Origin: Gemmatimonadota bacterium
GTDB lineage: Bacteria; Gemmatimonadota; Gemmatimonadetes; Gemmatimonadales; Gemmatimonadaceae
Reading direction: 5' to 3'
DNA length: 59,482 nt
Assembly: GCA_016182795.1 (NCBI GenBank)
Contig: JACPFW010000042.1
Coordinates: 1-59,482 of the forward strand
Position numbers and translations under genes: made by a program
Notes under the pieces: generated by a model
Told to the model about the DNA's origin: nothing
What the model saw: the letters and a program-made list of their open reading frames with translations, nothing else
Database searches by the model: none
Shown: one piece after another, positions 8,746 through 17,714 of the stretch
Position numbering within the stretch: position 1 is the first letter of the stretch
Layout: each line of letters starts with the position of its first letter

Positions 8746-9225
8746 ATGCGAAATGACGCTCCCGGTGCCGCGATCCTTGCCCAGTGGCGCCGCCTCTCGG
8801 CGATTCCTGGCGGCGGGTGGCTGTTCAGCAAGGTGTTGGGATGGCAGGTGCCGTACTCGGGGTCGGTGTCGCCGCGGGTGCTGGTCCTCGAGCCGGGGCA
8901 TGCGCGGGTGCGCATCACGGAACGGCGCGCGCTGCGCCAGCATCTGGGCTCGGTGCACGCCATCGCCCTGATGAACGTCGCCGAACTGGCGAGCGGTCTC
9001 GCGATGCTCGGCGCGCTGCCGCGCGGGATGCGCGGAATCGTCACCAAGATCAGCATCGAGTACTTCAAGAAGGCGCGCGGCACGCTCACCGCCGAAAGCC
9101 GCTGCGTGGTGGCCGCCGACCTGCCGGAGGGTGAGTATGACTTCACCTCCGAGGTGGTGGACGCCGCCGGCGACGTGGTTGCCCGCGCGACCGTCACATG
9201 GAAACTCGGACCGGTGCCGGCATGA
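8746..9225 (+). CDS. DUF4442 hotdog-fold protein, thioesterase-like
   Basis: This protein of about 159 residues has the single hotdog-fold layout of DUF4442 (YiiD C-terminal/thioesterase-like): a long helix around HLGSVHAIALMNVAELASGLA, then strands such as ISIEYFKKARGTLTAESRC. Proteins of this type are suspected acyl-CoA thioesterases, but the substrate is unknown. I chose the ATG at 8746; a GTG at 8710 would add 12 residues encoded partly by the repeat. Its stop overlaps the next ATG (ATGA, 9222-9225), so it is coupled to the nitronate monooxygenase-like gene. Confidence 0.78.
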   Translation: MRNDAPGAAILAQWRRLSAIPGGGWLFSKVLGWQVPYSGSVSPRVLVLEPGHARVRITERRALRQHLGSVHAIALMNVAELASGLAMLGALPRGMRGIVTKISIEYFKKARGTLTAESRCVVAADLPEGEYDFTSEVVDAAGDVVARATVTWKLGPVPA

Positions 9226-10217
9226 ATCACGAATGGCAGGCGCGGTTCCTGGAGCAGACCGGCGCCACGGTGCCGCTGATCTGCGGCCCGATGTTTCCGT
9301 GCAGCAATCCGGAACTCGTCGCCGCCGTCTCGGCCGCCGGCGGCATCGGCGTGGTGCAGCCGATCTCGCTGACCTACGTGCACGGACACGACTACCGCGA
9401 AGGGCTGCGTCTTATCAATCGCCTCGCCGGCGGCAGGCCGATCGGTTTCAATGCGCTCGTCGAGAAGTCGTCGAAGGTCTACGAACAGCGGATGATTCGG
9501 TGGGTGGACATCGCGCTCGAGGAAGGCGTGCGCTTTTTCATCACTTCGCTTGGCAATCCGCGCTGGGTGGTAGACAAGGCGCATGCCGTGGGCGGCGTGG
9601 TGTACCACGACGTGATCAACCGCCGGTGGGGCGAGAAGGGACGTGATGCCGGCGTCGACGGCCTTGTCGCGGTGAACAACCGCGCCGGCGGCCATCTGGG
9701 GCCGCTCGATCCGCGGGCCCTGCTCGACGAGCTGGCGCCGCTGGGCCTGCCGGTCATCGGCGCCGGCGGCGTCGGCAACGCCGCCGAGTTTGCGCAGATG
9801 CTGGGCCACGGGTACGCCGCGGCGCAGTGCGGCACGCGATTCATCGCCACGACCGAGTGCAAGACGAGCGAGTCGTACAAGCGCGCCATTGTCACCGCCA
9901 CGGAGCGCGACATCGTGACCACCGAGCGGCTCACCGGCGTGCCGGTGGCGGTCATCAATACGCCGTACATCCAGCGGCTGGGCACGACGATCAACGGGTT
10001 CTGGCGCTGGATGTTCCGCGGCCGCAAGACCAAGCACTGGGCGCGCACCTACTTCGGCTTGCTCGGCCTGCGTCGCTTGAAGCGCGACCAGCAGCGCGAA
10101 GGAAGCGGCAGCGGCGAATACTGGCAGGCGGGGCGCAGTGTGCACACGATCGACGCGATCGAACCGGCGGGCGACATCGTCCGTGCGTTTGCCTCCGCCT
10201 GGCGCTCATCGATGTGA
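9222..10217 (+). CDS. Nitronate monooxygenase (2-nitropropane dioxygenase) family flavoenzyme
   Basis: This TIM-barrel FMN protein of about 331 residues has the NMO/enoyl-reductase-II pattern: ICGPMFPCSNPELVAAVSAAGGIG at the N-terminus (cut short here), NNRAGGH near residue 150, and the phosphate-binding VIGAGGVGNAAEFAQML. Family members oxidise alkyl nitronates, but many act as FMN reductases or unknown oxidoreductases, so I give no substrate. Its ATG overlaps the stop of the hotdog gene. That pairing suggests a shared acyl or small-molecule detoxification role, which is inference only. Confidence 0.85.
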   Translation: MNHEWQARFLEQTGATVPLICGPMFPCSNPELVAAVSAAGGIGVVQPISLTYVHGHDYREGLRLINRLAGGRPIGFNALVEKSSKVYEQRMIRWVDIALEEGVRFFITSLGNPRWVVDKAHAVGGVVYHDVINRRWGEKGRDAGVDGLVAVNNRAGGHLGPLDPRALLDELAPLGLPVIGAGGVGNAAEFAQMLGHGYAAAQCGTRFIATTECKTSESYKRAIVTATERDIVTTERLTGVPVAVINTPYIQRLGTTINGFWRWMFRGRKTKHWARTYFGLLGLRRLKRDQQREGSGSGEYWQAGRSVHTIDAIEPAGDIVRAFASAWRSSM

Positions 10218-10227
10218 TCGCCCCCCT

Positions 10228-10289
10228 GCACCGCTCACCACACTCTGCACCGTTCCCCTGCACCACACTCTGCCTCTTCCCCTGCACCT
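10228..10289. repeat. Family B words before the AIM24 gene
   Basis: Two near copies of a 24-25-base unit (ACCACACTCTGC then TTCCCCTGC) stand in tandem at about 10238-10286, preceded by a partial third. The words CACACTCTG and CCCCTGCACC are pyrimidine-rich on the strand of the downstream gene, as in other leaders of this window. Confidence 0.65.
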
Positions 10290-10306
10290 GATCGGAGATC
10301 GTGCTC

Positions 10307-11101
10307 ATGCCCGCTGACGTGATTGACTATCGGCTTATCGGCGACGACTTGCAGGGTGTCGTCATTACGCTCGATCCCGGCGAAGGCGTGATCGCCGAGG
10401 CCGGCGCGATGCTCTATATGGAAGCCGGCATCCAGATGGCGACGACGCTCGATCCCAACAACCAGGGAGGCGGCCTGTTCGGCAAGCTGGTGGGCGCCGG
10501 CAAGCGCATCCTGACGGGCGAATCGTTCTTCATCACGATGTTCGGCAACGCCGGACTCAAGCGGCAGGACGTGGCGTTCGCCGCGCCGATTCCGGGGAAG
10601 ATCAAGGTGCTCGACCTCCGCGAATGGGGCGGCGAGGTGATCGCGCAGAAAGACTCGTTCCTGTGCGCGGCCCGCGGCATCACGCTCGACATCGCCTTCA
10701 CACGGCGCATCGGCGCCGGATTCTTCGGCGGCGAAGGCTTCATCCTGCAGCGGCTCAATGGCGACGGGCTGGCCTTTGTACACGCCTGCGGCGCGCTGAT
10801 CGAGCGTGAGCTGAAGCCCGGCGAGCAGCTGCGCGTGGACACCGGCTGTCTGGTGGCCATGCAGAGTACGGTGGACTACGACATTCGCACAGTGCCGGGC
10901 ATCAAGAACGCGCTGTTCGGCGGCGAGGGCGTCTTCCTCGTGCACCTCACCGGCCCGGGCAAGGTGATCCTGCAGACCCTGCCCTTCGCGCGCATGGCAG
11001 ACAAAATCATCGCCGCCTCGCGACTCGGCATGGGACAGCGCCGAGAACAGGGCGGCGTGCTTGGCCCGCTCGGTGACCTGCTCGGCGGGGACCGCGGATG
11101 A
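10307..11101 (+). CDS. AIM24/TIGR00266 family protein
   Basis: This 264-residue protein belongs to the AIM24 (DUF124, TIGR00266) family, a beta-rich fold found in bacteria and in a yeast mitochondrial biogenesis factor. Typical phrases are PGEGVIAEAGAMLYME, ANAGLKRQDVAF-like strands and GGEGVFLVHLTGPGKV near the end. The biochemical role is not established. The ATG at 10307 has a CGGAG ribosome-binding site 9 nt upstream; an in-frame GTG at 10301 lies too close to it. The stop overlaps the penicillin acylase ATG (11098-11101). Confidence 0.85.
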   Translation: MPADVIDYRLIGDDLQGVVITLDPGEGVIAEAGAMLYMEAGIQMATTLDPNNQGGGLFGKLVGAGKRILTGESFFITMFGNAGLKRQDVAFAAPIPGKIKVLDLREWGGEVIAQKDSFLCAARGITLDIAFTRRIGAGFFGGEGFILQRLNGDGLAFVHACGALIERELKPGEQLRVDTGCLVAMQSTVDYDIRTVPGIKNALFGGEGVFLVHLTGPGKVILQTLPFARMADKIIAASRLGMGQRREQGGVLGPLGDLLGGDRG

Positions 11102-13620
11102 ACGAAGCCGCCCGCGTGACAAAGGTGATGACGCGCGCCAGCCAGGTCGCGGTCGTGTTGCTCTCGGGCGCGATGCTGGCGGGCGCGGTGTACATCGGCG
11201 CGCGTCCGATTGGGCGCGTGCCGGCCCTTGGACCGTTTCTCGATCCCGCGCACGGTGTGTGGGCCGTCGCGCGCACGGCGGAGCTTCCGCGCACCGCCTC
11301 GCTGCGAATGGCGGGACTCACCGACAGCGTGGCCGTGCGATACGACGACCGCGGCGTGCCGCACATTTTCGCGCACAATGAAACCGACCTGATGCGCGCG
11401 CTCGGTTTTGTGGTCGCGCGCGACCGACTATTTCAGATGGAACTGCAGACCCGCGCGGTGGCGGGGACGCTCAGCGAGCTGGTGGGCGCGGCCACGCTCG
11501 AGGCCGACCGTGAGGCGCGGGCGCAGGGGCTGGCGTGGGGGGCGCTGCGCAAGTGGCGTGCGATTCCCGACACGGCGGAGAGTCATCGGCTGGTCACAGC
11601 GTACTCCGACGGCGTCAACGCGTACCTCGCGCAGATGACACGCGACGACGTGCCGCTCGAATACCGCCTGCTCGGCGCGACGCCGCAGGCGTGGAAGCCC
11701 GAGTACACGTACTTCCTGCTGGCAAGGATGTCGCTGACGCTGTCGTGGAATGACGAGGAACTGCGGCGCGCGGGACTCGAGGCGCTAGTGGGGGCCAGGG
11801 CCGCCGACGCGCTGTTCCCCGTGAACGCGCCCATACAGGAACCCATTCAGCCGGTCCCCGGCCGGCGCGCGCCGCGGTTTGCCGGCGGCGTGCTGCCGCC
11901 GCCCGCGCCGCACGACAGCGCGCGGCTGGTGGTGGCGGAGGCGTTTGAACGGGCCGCCGAGTCGCCGACAATCGCCGCGCTGCGCGGCACCGGAGAAGTG
12001 GCCGTAGGGAGCAACAACTGGGCGGTGGCGCCGCAGCGAGCGGCGGCCGGACGCGCGCTGCTCAGCGGCGATCCGCACCTGCAGCTCACGCTCCCGTCGA
12101 TCTGGTACGAAGTGCACCTGCAGGTGCCGGGCGTCATCGACACGTACGGCGTGACAATTCCGGGCGGACCGATTATCCCCATCGGGTTCAACCGCTCGAT
12201 GGCGTGGACCGCCACCAACACCGGCGCCGACGTGCTCGACTACTATGCGGAGACCGTGGATGACCGCCGGCATCCGACGCAGTATCTGCTCGACGGGGCG
12301 TGGAAGCCGCTGGAGCGTCGCATCGAGGAGTACCGCGGCCGCAGCGGACGGGTGCTGCGCACCGACACGATCTACCACACGCATCGCGGCCCGATGCTGC
12401 GCGCCGGCGGGCAGTGGCTGTCGCGACGCTGGACGGCGCTGGAGATCTCGGACGAGGGCGAAGCGCTGCACCTCGCCGACAAGGCGCGGTCGGTTGACGA
12501 GTTCATGACCGTGATGGGACGCTACGTCGGGCCGGCGCAGAACTTCCTGACCGCCGACACGCTGGGGCACATCGCCATTCGATCGACGGGGTTCTATCCC
12601 ATTCGACCGGCGACCGTGCGCGGCGACCACATCACTGACGGGACCAAGAGCGCCAACGACTGGCAGGGGTACTGGCCAGTTGAGCGCTACCCGCAGGCGA
12701 AGGATCCGGCGCAGGGGTATCTGGCGTCGAACAATCAGCAGCCCAAGGATCCGGTGGTCGATCCCTCGTACATGGGATCCAACTGGCCCTCTCCGTTCCG
12801 CGCGATGCGAATCAACGCGCTACTGCGCGCGGATTCGGCGGTCACGCCCGACGCGATGCGCCGCTACCAGACCGATCCGGTGAGCGCGCAGACGGAGCTG
12901 TTCCTGCCGGCGATGCTCGATGCCGTGGCGCGTGCCGCGGCGGCGGGCGTGGCCGACACGTTTGCCATTCGCGGCGCCGCGCTGCTGCGGGAGTGGGACG
13001 GGCGCTTCACCGCCGACAACGAACGCGCGGTGCTGTATGACGCGGCCATGGCGGAGCTGACACAGCGGACGTGGGACGAACTACGCGGCGCGACCAACGT
13101 GCGGCGCGGGCCGACGCCAGGCGCCACCATCCTCGCGGAACTGATGCGGGATCCGACGTCGCCTTGGTGGGACGTGCGCAGCACGCCCGCCCGTGAAACG
13201 CGCGACAGCGTGCTGGTAGTCAGCCTCGGCACCGCGTATCGCACCGTCGCGCAGCGGTACGGACCGCCGGGACCGCGCTGGAAATGGTCCGGCATTCGGA
13301 CGGCGACTATCAACCACATGTTGCGCCTGCCCGGGCTGGGCCGCACGAAGATTCCGATGACCTCGGGGCGCGGCACGTTGAGCCCGTCGGACGGCGACGG
13401 TGCGCACGGGGCGAGCTGGCGGTTCGTGGTGGAACTTGCGCCCGACGTGCGCGCATGGGGCACGTATCCCGGCGGCCAGTCGGGGAACCCCGTGAGCGAG
13501 CGCTACGACGATCGGCTGACGTCGTGGCGAGCCGGCACGCTTGATACGCTGCGCTTCCCCCGGCGCGCCGCTGACCTCCCGGCGCCTCGCTTCTCACTCA
13601 CGCTGCGTCCGGAGCGCTGA
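11098..13620 (+). CDS. Penicillin acylase family Ntn-hydrolase
   Basis: This 840-residue precursor has an N-terminal membrane anchor or signal (about residues 15-34), then an alpha segment, and a catalytic beta segment beginning at Ser305. The maturation site is the Gly304-Ser305 bond in VAVGSNNWAV; Ser305 becomes the N-terminal nucleophile after self-cleavage. Other family marks are GDPHLQLTLPSIWYEVHL just after it and LASNNQP-type residues near 545. Relatives hydrolyse beta-lactams, N-acyl-homoserine lactones or other N-acyl amides in the periplasm. The physiological substrate cannot be read from sequence; quorum-signal cleavage is possible but unsupported here. Confidence 0.92.
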   Translation: MNEAARVTKVMTRASQVAVVLLSGAMLAGAVYIGARPIGRVPALGPFLDPAHGVWAVARTAELPRTASLRMAGLTDSVAVRYDDRGVPHIFAHNETDLMRALGFVVARDRLFQMELQTRAVAGTLSELVGAATLEADREARAQGLAWGALRKWRAIPDTAESHRLVTAYSDGVNAYLAQMTRDDVPLEYRLLGATPQAWKPEYTYFLLARMSLTLSWNDEELRRAGLEALVGARAADALFPVNAPIQEPIQPVPGRRAPRFAGGVLPPPAPHDSARLVVAEAFERAAESPTIAALRGTGEVAVGSNNWAVAPQRAAAGRALLSGDPHLQLTLPSIWYEVHLQVPGVIDTYGVTIPGGPIIPIGFNRSMAWTATNTGADVLDYYAETVDDRRHPTQYLLDGAWKPLERRIEEYRGRSGRVLRTDTIYHTHRGPMLRAGGQWLSRRWTALEISDEGEALHLADKARSVDEFMTVMGRYVGPAQNFLTADTLGHIAIRSTGFYPIRPATVRGDHITDGTKSANDWQGYWPVERYPQAKDPAQGYLASNNQQPKDPVVDPSYMGSNWPSPFRAMRINALLRADSAVTPDAMRRYQTDPVSAQTELFLPAMLDAVARAAAAGVADTFAIRGAALLREWDGRFTADNERAVLYDAAMAELTQRTWDELRGATNVRRGPTPGATILAELMRDPTSPWWDVRSTPARETRDSVLVVSLGTAYRTVAQRYGPPGPRWKWSGIRTATINHMLRLPGLGRTKIPMTSGRGTLSPSDGDGAHGASWRFVVELAPDVRAWGTYPGGQSGNPVSERYDDRLTSWRAGTLDTLRFPRRAADLPAPRFSLTLRPER

Positions 13621-13623
13621 CCC

Positions 13624-13971
13624 ATGAAATGGCTTCTGTACCTTGCCGGCCTGACGCTCGTCATCGCGGCGGGGACGTGGTGGGGCGGATGGTGGACGGT
13701 GCCTGTCGCGGCAGCGCTGTTTGGCGCGTGGCGGGCGCACGCGCGCGACGCCACGCTGACGGCGATGCTGGCGGCGGCCTGCGCCTGGGGGGGCCTGCTC
13801 CTCTACGATGCTTCTCGCGGGCCGGTGGGCCGCCTGACGCATCTCTTCGGCGCGATCTTCCACATGTCAGACGCCACCCTTCTCATTCTCACGGTGGCCT
13901 ACGCCGCGCTGCTCGCCGCGGCGGCGGCCGCCTGTGCGCGCGGGCTCCGGCGGTTGGTGACACCCGCGTAG
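13624..13971 (+). CDS. Small hydrophobic membrane protein
   Basis: I do not recognise this 115-residue protein. It is mostly hydrophobic, with about four membrane segments (roughly 3-20, 25-38, 43-60 and 82-104) and short Arg-containing connectors. It starts 3 bases after the penicillin acylase stop and ends before a terminator-like hairpin, so it is the last gene of that operon. It could be an accessory to the acylase or simply co-transcribed. Confidence 0.7.
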   Translation: MKWLLYLAGLTLVIAAGTWWGGWWTVPVAAALFGAWRAHARDATLTAMLAAACAWGGLLLYDASRGPVGRLTHLFGAIFHMSDATLLILTVAYAALLAAAAAACARGLRRLVTPA

Positions 13972-13988
13972 GACTTGGGGGTATGAAC

Positions 13989-14020
13989 GAGGCGGCCCCC
14001 TGCCGTTTGGGGGCCGCCTC
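13989..14020 (+). terminator. Terminator hairpin after the penicillin acylase operon
   Basis: A perfect 12-bp stem, GAGGCGGCCCCC (13989-14000) with GGGGGCCGCCTC (14009-14020), closes an 8-nt loop. It lies 18 bp after the small membrane protein gene. No strong T-run follows, so termination efficiency is uncertain. Confidence 0.75.
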
Positions 14021-14083
14021 GGTGCAATTTACCGGTTCGGGCGTCCAGATCGCCCGCACGACTTCCTCTTCGATCGAATCGCC

Positions 14084-14581
14084 ATGCGCGCTGTCCGCCC
14101 CGCCCTGCTCGCCATCGCCGCCCTGTTGCTGACGGGGTGCAACGGCTCCGACGTCACACCGACGGCCGTGGACACCAATGTGTACACGTCCGATCCGGCG
14201 ACGTCGGCCTATGCCTCCGCGCTCAACGTGAGCATCGCGTCGATGACGAAGACGGCCACTGGACTCTATTACAAGGACCTCGTCACCGGCACGGGCGCCA
14301 CGGCGGCCGCCGGGTACACGGTGCGCGTGCAGTACGCCGGCTACCTGGTCAACGGCCAGCAGTTTGACGGCACCGAGAAGCGGACGCCCAACTACTATGA
14401 GTTCCTGCTAAACGCCGGCCAGGTGATCAAGGGCTGGGACGAGGGCGTGCAGGGCATGAAAGTCGGCGGCACGCGCCAGCTCGTGATTCCGCCCGAGCTC
14501 GGCTACGGCGACAACGGGAAGAGCCCGATTCCGGGCAAGGCGATTCTCGTCTTCCAGATCTCGCTGCTGCAGGTGCGCTAG
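14084..14581 (+). CDS. FKBP-type peptidyl-prolyl isomerase lipoprotein
   Basis: This 165-residue protein has a lipoprotein signal with lipobox LLTGC (Cys19), a linker, and one FKBP domain (about 60-165). Conserved parts are VRVQYAGYLVNGQQFD, VIKGWDEGVQGMKVGG and ELGYGDNG. It should catalyse prolyl cis-trans isomerisation in the periplasm, anchored to a membrane, as an exported folding helper. It converges on a hybrid kinase gene with only 7 bp between stops. Confidence 0.93.
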   Translation: MRAVRPALLAIAALLLTGCNGSDVTPTAVDTNVYTSDPATSAYASALNVSIASMTKTATGLYYKDLVTGTGATAAAGYTVRVQYAGYLVNGQQFDGTEKRTPNYYEFLLNAGQVIKGWDEGVQGMKVGGTRQLVIPPELGYGDNGKSPIPGKAILVFQISLLQVR

Positions 14582-14588
14582 ACCGGCG

Positions 14589-17500
14589 TCACTCCGTGGG
14601 GCGTGACGCGCCCCACCGCTCCAACGCCGCCTTGAGCATCGCGTCGTCAATCGGCTTGGCGATATAGTCGTCCATGCCGGCGGCGAGGCAGCGCTCGCGG
14701 TCGCCGGGCATCGCGTTGGCCGTCATGGCGATGATCGGCGTGCGTTGCGCGTCGCCCTCACGCCGCCGAATGGCCGCCGTGGCCGCATAGCCGTCGAGCA
14801 CCGGCATCTGGCAGTCCATGAAGATGATGTCGAAACCCTGCTCCGCCGACTTCGCCACCGCCTGCGAGCCGTTCTCCACGACCTCCACCGTGCATCCGGC
14901 CCGCTCGAGCATCGCCTTGGCGACCATCTGATTGACGGGATTGTCCTCGGCGAGCAGCACGCGCAGCGCGACGGCGCTGCTGCCGGAAGGCGTGTCAACC
15001 GCCGCGCGACCGAGGGTGCGGCGGCGCGGGATCGGCTTGGGATCGGTGAGCTCATCCGAGTTGCCGCGGTGCCGTTCGCGCGCCGCGCGCGCGCTGCGCA
15101 TGGCGCCCAGCAGGGAACTGCCGCGAGCCGGCTTGGTGACAAGGTCGACGTACCCCACCGGCGCCGCGGCGCCCGCCGCGAAGCCATCGCTCGACCGCAC
15201 GAGCAGCACGAGCGGAGTGGCGGCGATCGCGCGCTCCTTGCGGATGGCGGTCACAAAGTCGAGGTCATCGGAGGTGCGCGTGCCGTACTCTACGAACGCG
15301 ACGTCGTAGGGCTGTCCGTTGGCCGCGGCCTGCCGGAGCATCTGCAGGGCATGGTCGCCCAGGGCGCGCGTCTCGACCGTCGCGCCAAACCCCTCGATGC
15401 GCTGCGAGATGGCGCGCCGCGTGACATCGTGCGCATCGACCACCAGCACGTGCCGGCCCGCGAGATCGGGCATCGGCGACGCCTCGTGCGCGTCGGGCGG
15501 CACGCTGAGGCGGAGCGTGACCCAGAAGGTGGAGCCGCGCCCCTCAACGGAGCGGAAGCCGGCGGAGCCGCCCATCATCTCGGCGATGCGGCGCGTGATG
15601 GCGAGCCCAAGGCCGGTACCGCCGAATCGACGCGACATCGAAGCGTCGGCCTGCGTGAAGTCCTCGAAAATCCGCGACTGCTGGGCCTCGGGAATGCCCA
15701 TGCCGGTGTCGTGCACCGAGATGCGCACCATGGCGTCGGGTCCGCGGCGCTCGATGACCTCGACGTCGACCACGACATGGCCGAACGTCGTGAACTTGAC
15801 GGCGTTCGACAGCAGGTTGAGCGTGATCTGGCGAATGCGTCCGCCGTCGCCGATGAGCTGCGACGGCACGCCGCGCCCGACGTGCAGCGCGAGCGCGATC
15901 TTCTTTTCGTCGGCGTTGGGCGCCAACAGGTCGCAGGCCTCCTCCAGCGTCGCGATGAGATCGAACGGCAGCGGCTCGATGGTCAGCTTGCCGGCCTCGG
16001 CCTTGGAGAAATCGAGGATGTCGTTGATGATCGACAGCAGCGAGTCGGCCGACGTCTTCACCGCCTGCGTGTACTGGCGCTGCTGTTCGTCGAGTTCGCT
16101 GTCGAGCAGCAGCCCCGTCATGCCGATGATGCCGTTCATCGGCGTGCGGATCTCGTGTGAGACGGTCGCCAGGAACTGGCTCTTGGCGCGCGCAGCCGCC
16201 TCGGCTGTCTCCTTGGCGATGACGAGCGCCTGCTCGCTCTGCCGGCGTTCGCTGAGATCGCGCACTTCGAGCAGGGTGACGGCCTCGCCCTCGAGTTCAA
16301 CCGGCGTGAACGTCATTTCTGCCGGGAAGAGCTCGCCGTTGAGTCGCCGCCCCTGCAGCTCCGTGACGTGCGCCCCCTGACCGCGCTCACGCGTCAGGTG
16401 GGTGGTGATCACCGTGCTCGAGGGTTCGCCATCGGGCTGATGCTCGGGCAGCAGGTCGACCAGCTCCACAGCGCTGAGCGCGATCTTGTCGCGCGCCGCG
16501 AACAGCCGAACCGCCGCGTCGTTGCAGTCGGAGATGGCCGCGTTCCGCATCAGGAGATGCGCGGACGTGGCATGATCGAAGATCGCCTGGAACCGCTGCT
16601 CGGCCGCCACACGGTCGCCGATATCACGCACGACGGCCATGTAGGTCACATCGCCGCCGGTCTGCACGGCGCTCAGCGACATGTCGAGCACGATTTCGCG
16701 TCCGTCCTTGCGGCGCCCCGACACGATCTCGCTGACGCCGCGCCCACTGGCGCGCGCGCGCTGGAAGTACTCACCCATGCGATCGTGCGGCAGCGAGCGA
16801 TACGGTTCGGCCGTGAGTTCACGCACCTGCAGACCCACCAGCTCCTGCTCGGTGTAGCCAAAGAGCCGCTCGGCGGCGGGATTGCAGCCCAGCACAATGC
16901 CGTCGCCGTTGGCCGTGATGATGGCGTCGATCGACGAGTTGAGCAGCGCCCGCGCGTGCGCTTCGCGCGAGCGCGCGTCGCGGGTCGTGACTTCCACGGC
17001 CGACTCGAGCTGCTCGTAAGCCTCGTGGTGCGTGCGCCGCTGACGCGCCACCAACGTGCCCCCGATGATGAACAGCAGCGCCACGGCGCCGTCGACGACC
17101 AACTCGACGGTGTCCAAGGTGGCCGCCGAGTTCGCGACCGAGCTTTCGAGGCTCTCCATCACCGCCTGCGACCCGGCCGAGGCGTGGCGCAGCGCGGCGT
17201 CGAAGCGCACATCGGTGACGTTTCCGGCGGGGCTGCGGCGCCCTTCGGCCAGTCGCCGGCCGGCCAGCGCCCGCAGGTTGGCGATGTCGCCCCGCAGCGT
17301 GGCAATACGATCGGTCAGCAGCGGGTCGAGCAGTGCGGAGGCCCCGCTCGAACCGATGCCATCGGTCAGTTGGTCGAGCAACCGCAGGGCATGGACGTAC
17401 CGTTCGTCGATGTCCCGCCCCAAATCGACTCCCGGATCGCCGTCTACGTACTCCTCCACGGCGAGGTGCGCACTGGAGAGATCGAAGCGGAGGTCCTTGG

Positions 17501-17663
17501 CCGTCGCCGCGATAAACGCCTGCCGCTCACCCGCCTCGCGCCGTACGCGCTGCTGCACGGCCATGACGATGAACGCCGCCACGCCCATGATGAAGAGCGT
17601 GGCGGGAAGTCCAAGAAATTGCGGACGCGAATGACGCGGCGGAGCGCTAATCGGCACGGACAT
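14589..17663 (-). CDS. Hybrid sensor histidine kinase with two PAS and two receiver domains
   Basis: The 1024-residue protein has two membrane helices (about 17-36 and 186-205) around a periplasmic region of about 150 residues, two PAS domains (about 240-350 and 355-475), HisKA with His503 ([10 protein letters not shown]), an HATPase domain ([20 protein letters not shown] start cut short; G boxes HDTGMGIP and GGTGLGL), and two receiver domains. In receiver 1 (about 735-850) the phosphoacceptor position holds Glu792 (FVEYG) instead of Asp. Receiver 2 (about 900-1018) is intact with Asp950 (FMDCQMP) and Lys in IAKPI. No output domain is present, so it must pass phosphate to another protein. The signal is unknown. 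Confidence 0.93.
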   Translation of the reverse strand: MSVPISAPPRHSRPQFLGLPATLFIMGVAAFIVMAVQQRVRREAGERQAFIAATAKDLRFDLSSAHLAVEEYVDGDPGVDLGRDIDERYVHALRLLDQLTDGIGSSGASALLDPLLTDRIATLRGDIANLRALAGRRLAEGRRSPAGNVTDVRFDAALRHASAGSQAVMESLESSVANSAATLDTVELVVDGAVALLFIIGGTLVARQRRTHHEAYEQLESAVEVTTRDARSREAHARALLNSSIDAIITANGDGIVLGCNPAAERLFGYTEQELVGLQVRELTAEPYRSLPHDRMGEYFQRARASGRGVSEIVSGRRKDGREIVLDMSLSAVQTGGDVTYMAVVRDIGDRVAAEQRFQAIFDHATSAHLLMRNAAISDCNDAAVRLFAARDKIALSAVELVDLLPEHQPDGEPSSTVITTHLTRERGQGAHVTELQGRRLNGELFPAEMTFTPVELEGEAVTLLEVRDLSERRQSEQALVIAKETAEAAARAKSQFLATVSHEIRTPMNGIIGMTGLLLDSELDEQQRQYTQAVKTSADSLLSIINDILDFSKAEAGKLTIEPLPFDLIATLEEACDLLAPNADEKKIALALHVGRGVPSQLIGDGGRIRQITLNLLSNAVKFTTFGHVVVDVEVIERRGPDAMVRISVHDTGMGIPEAQQSRIFEDFTQADASMSRRFGGTGLGLAITRRIAEMMGGSAGFRSVEGRGSTFWVTLRLSVPPDAHEASPMPDLAGRHVLVVDAHDVTRRAISQRIEGFGATVETRALGDHALQMLRQAAANGQPYDVAFVEYGTRTSDDLDFVTAIRKERAIAATPLVLLVRSSDGFAAGAAAPVGYVDLVTKPARGSSLLGAMRSARAARERHRGNSDELTDPKPIPRRRTLGRAAVDTPSGSSAVALRVLLAEDNPVNQMVAKAMLERAGCTVEVVENGSQAVAKSAEQGFDIIFMDCQMPVLDGYAATAAIRRREGDAQRTPIIAMTANAMPGDRERCLAAGMDDYIAKPIDDAMLKAALERWGASRPTE

Positions 17664-17714
17664 GGAAAGTAAGATACTTGCCGCCCCGTCGTCGGACAGC
17701 GCCCGCTGTGCCCC

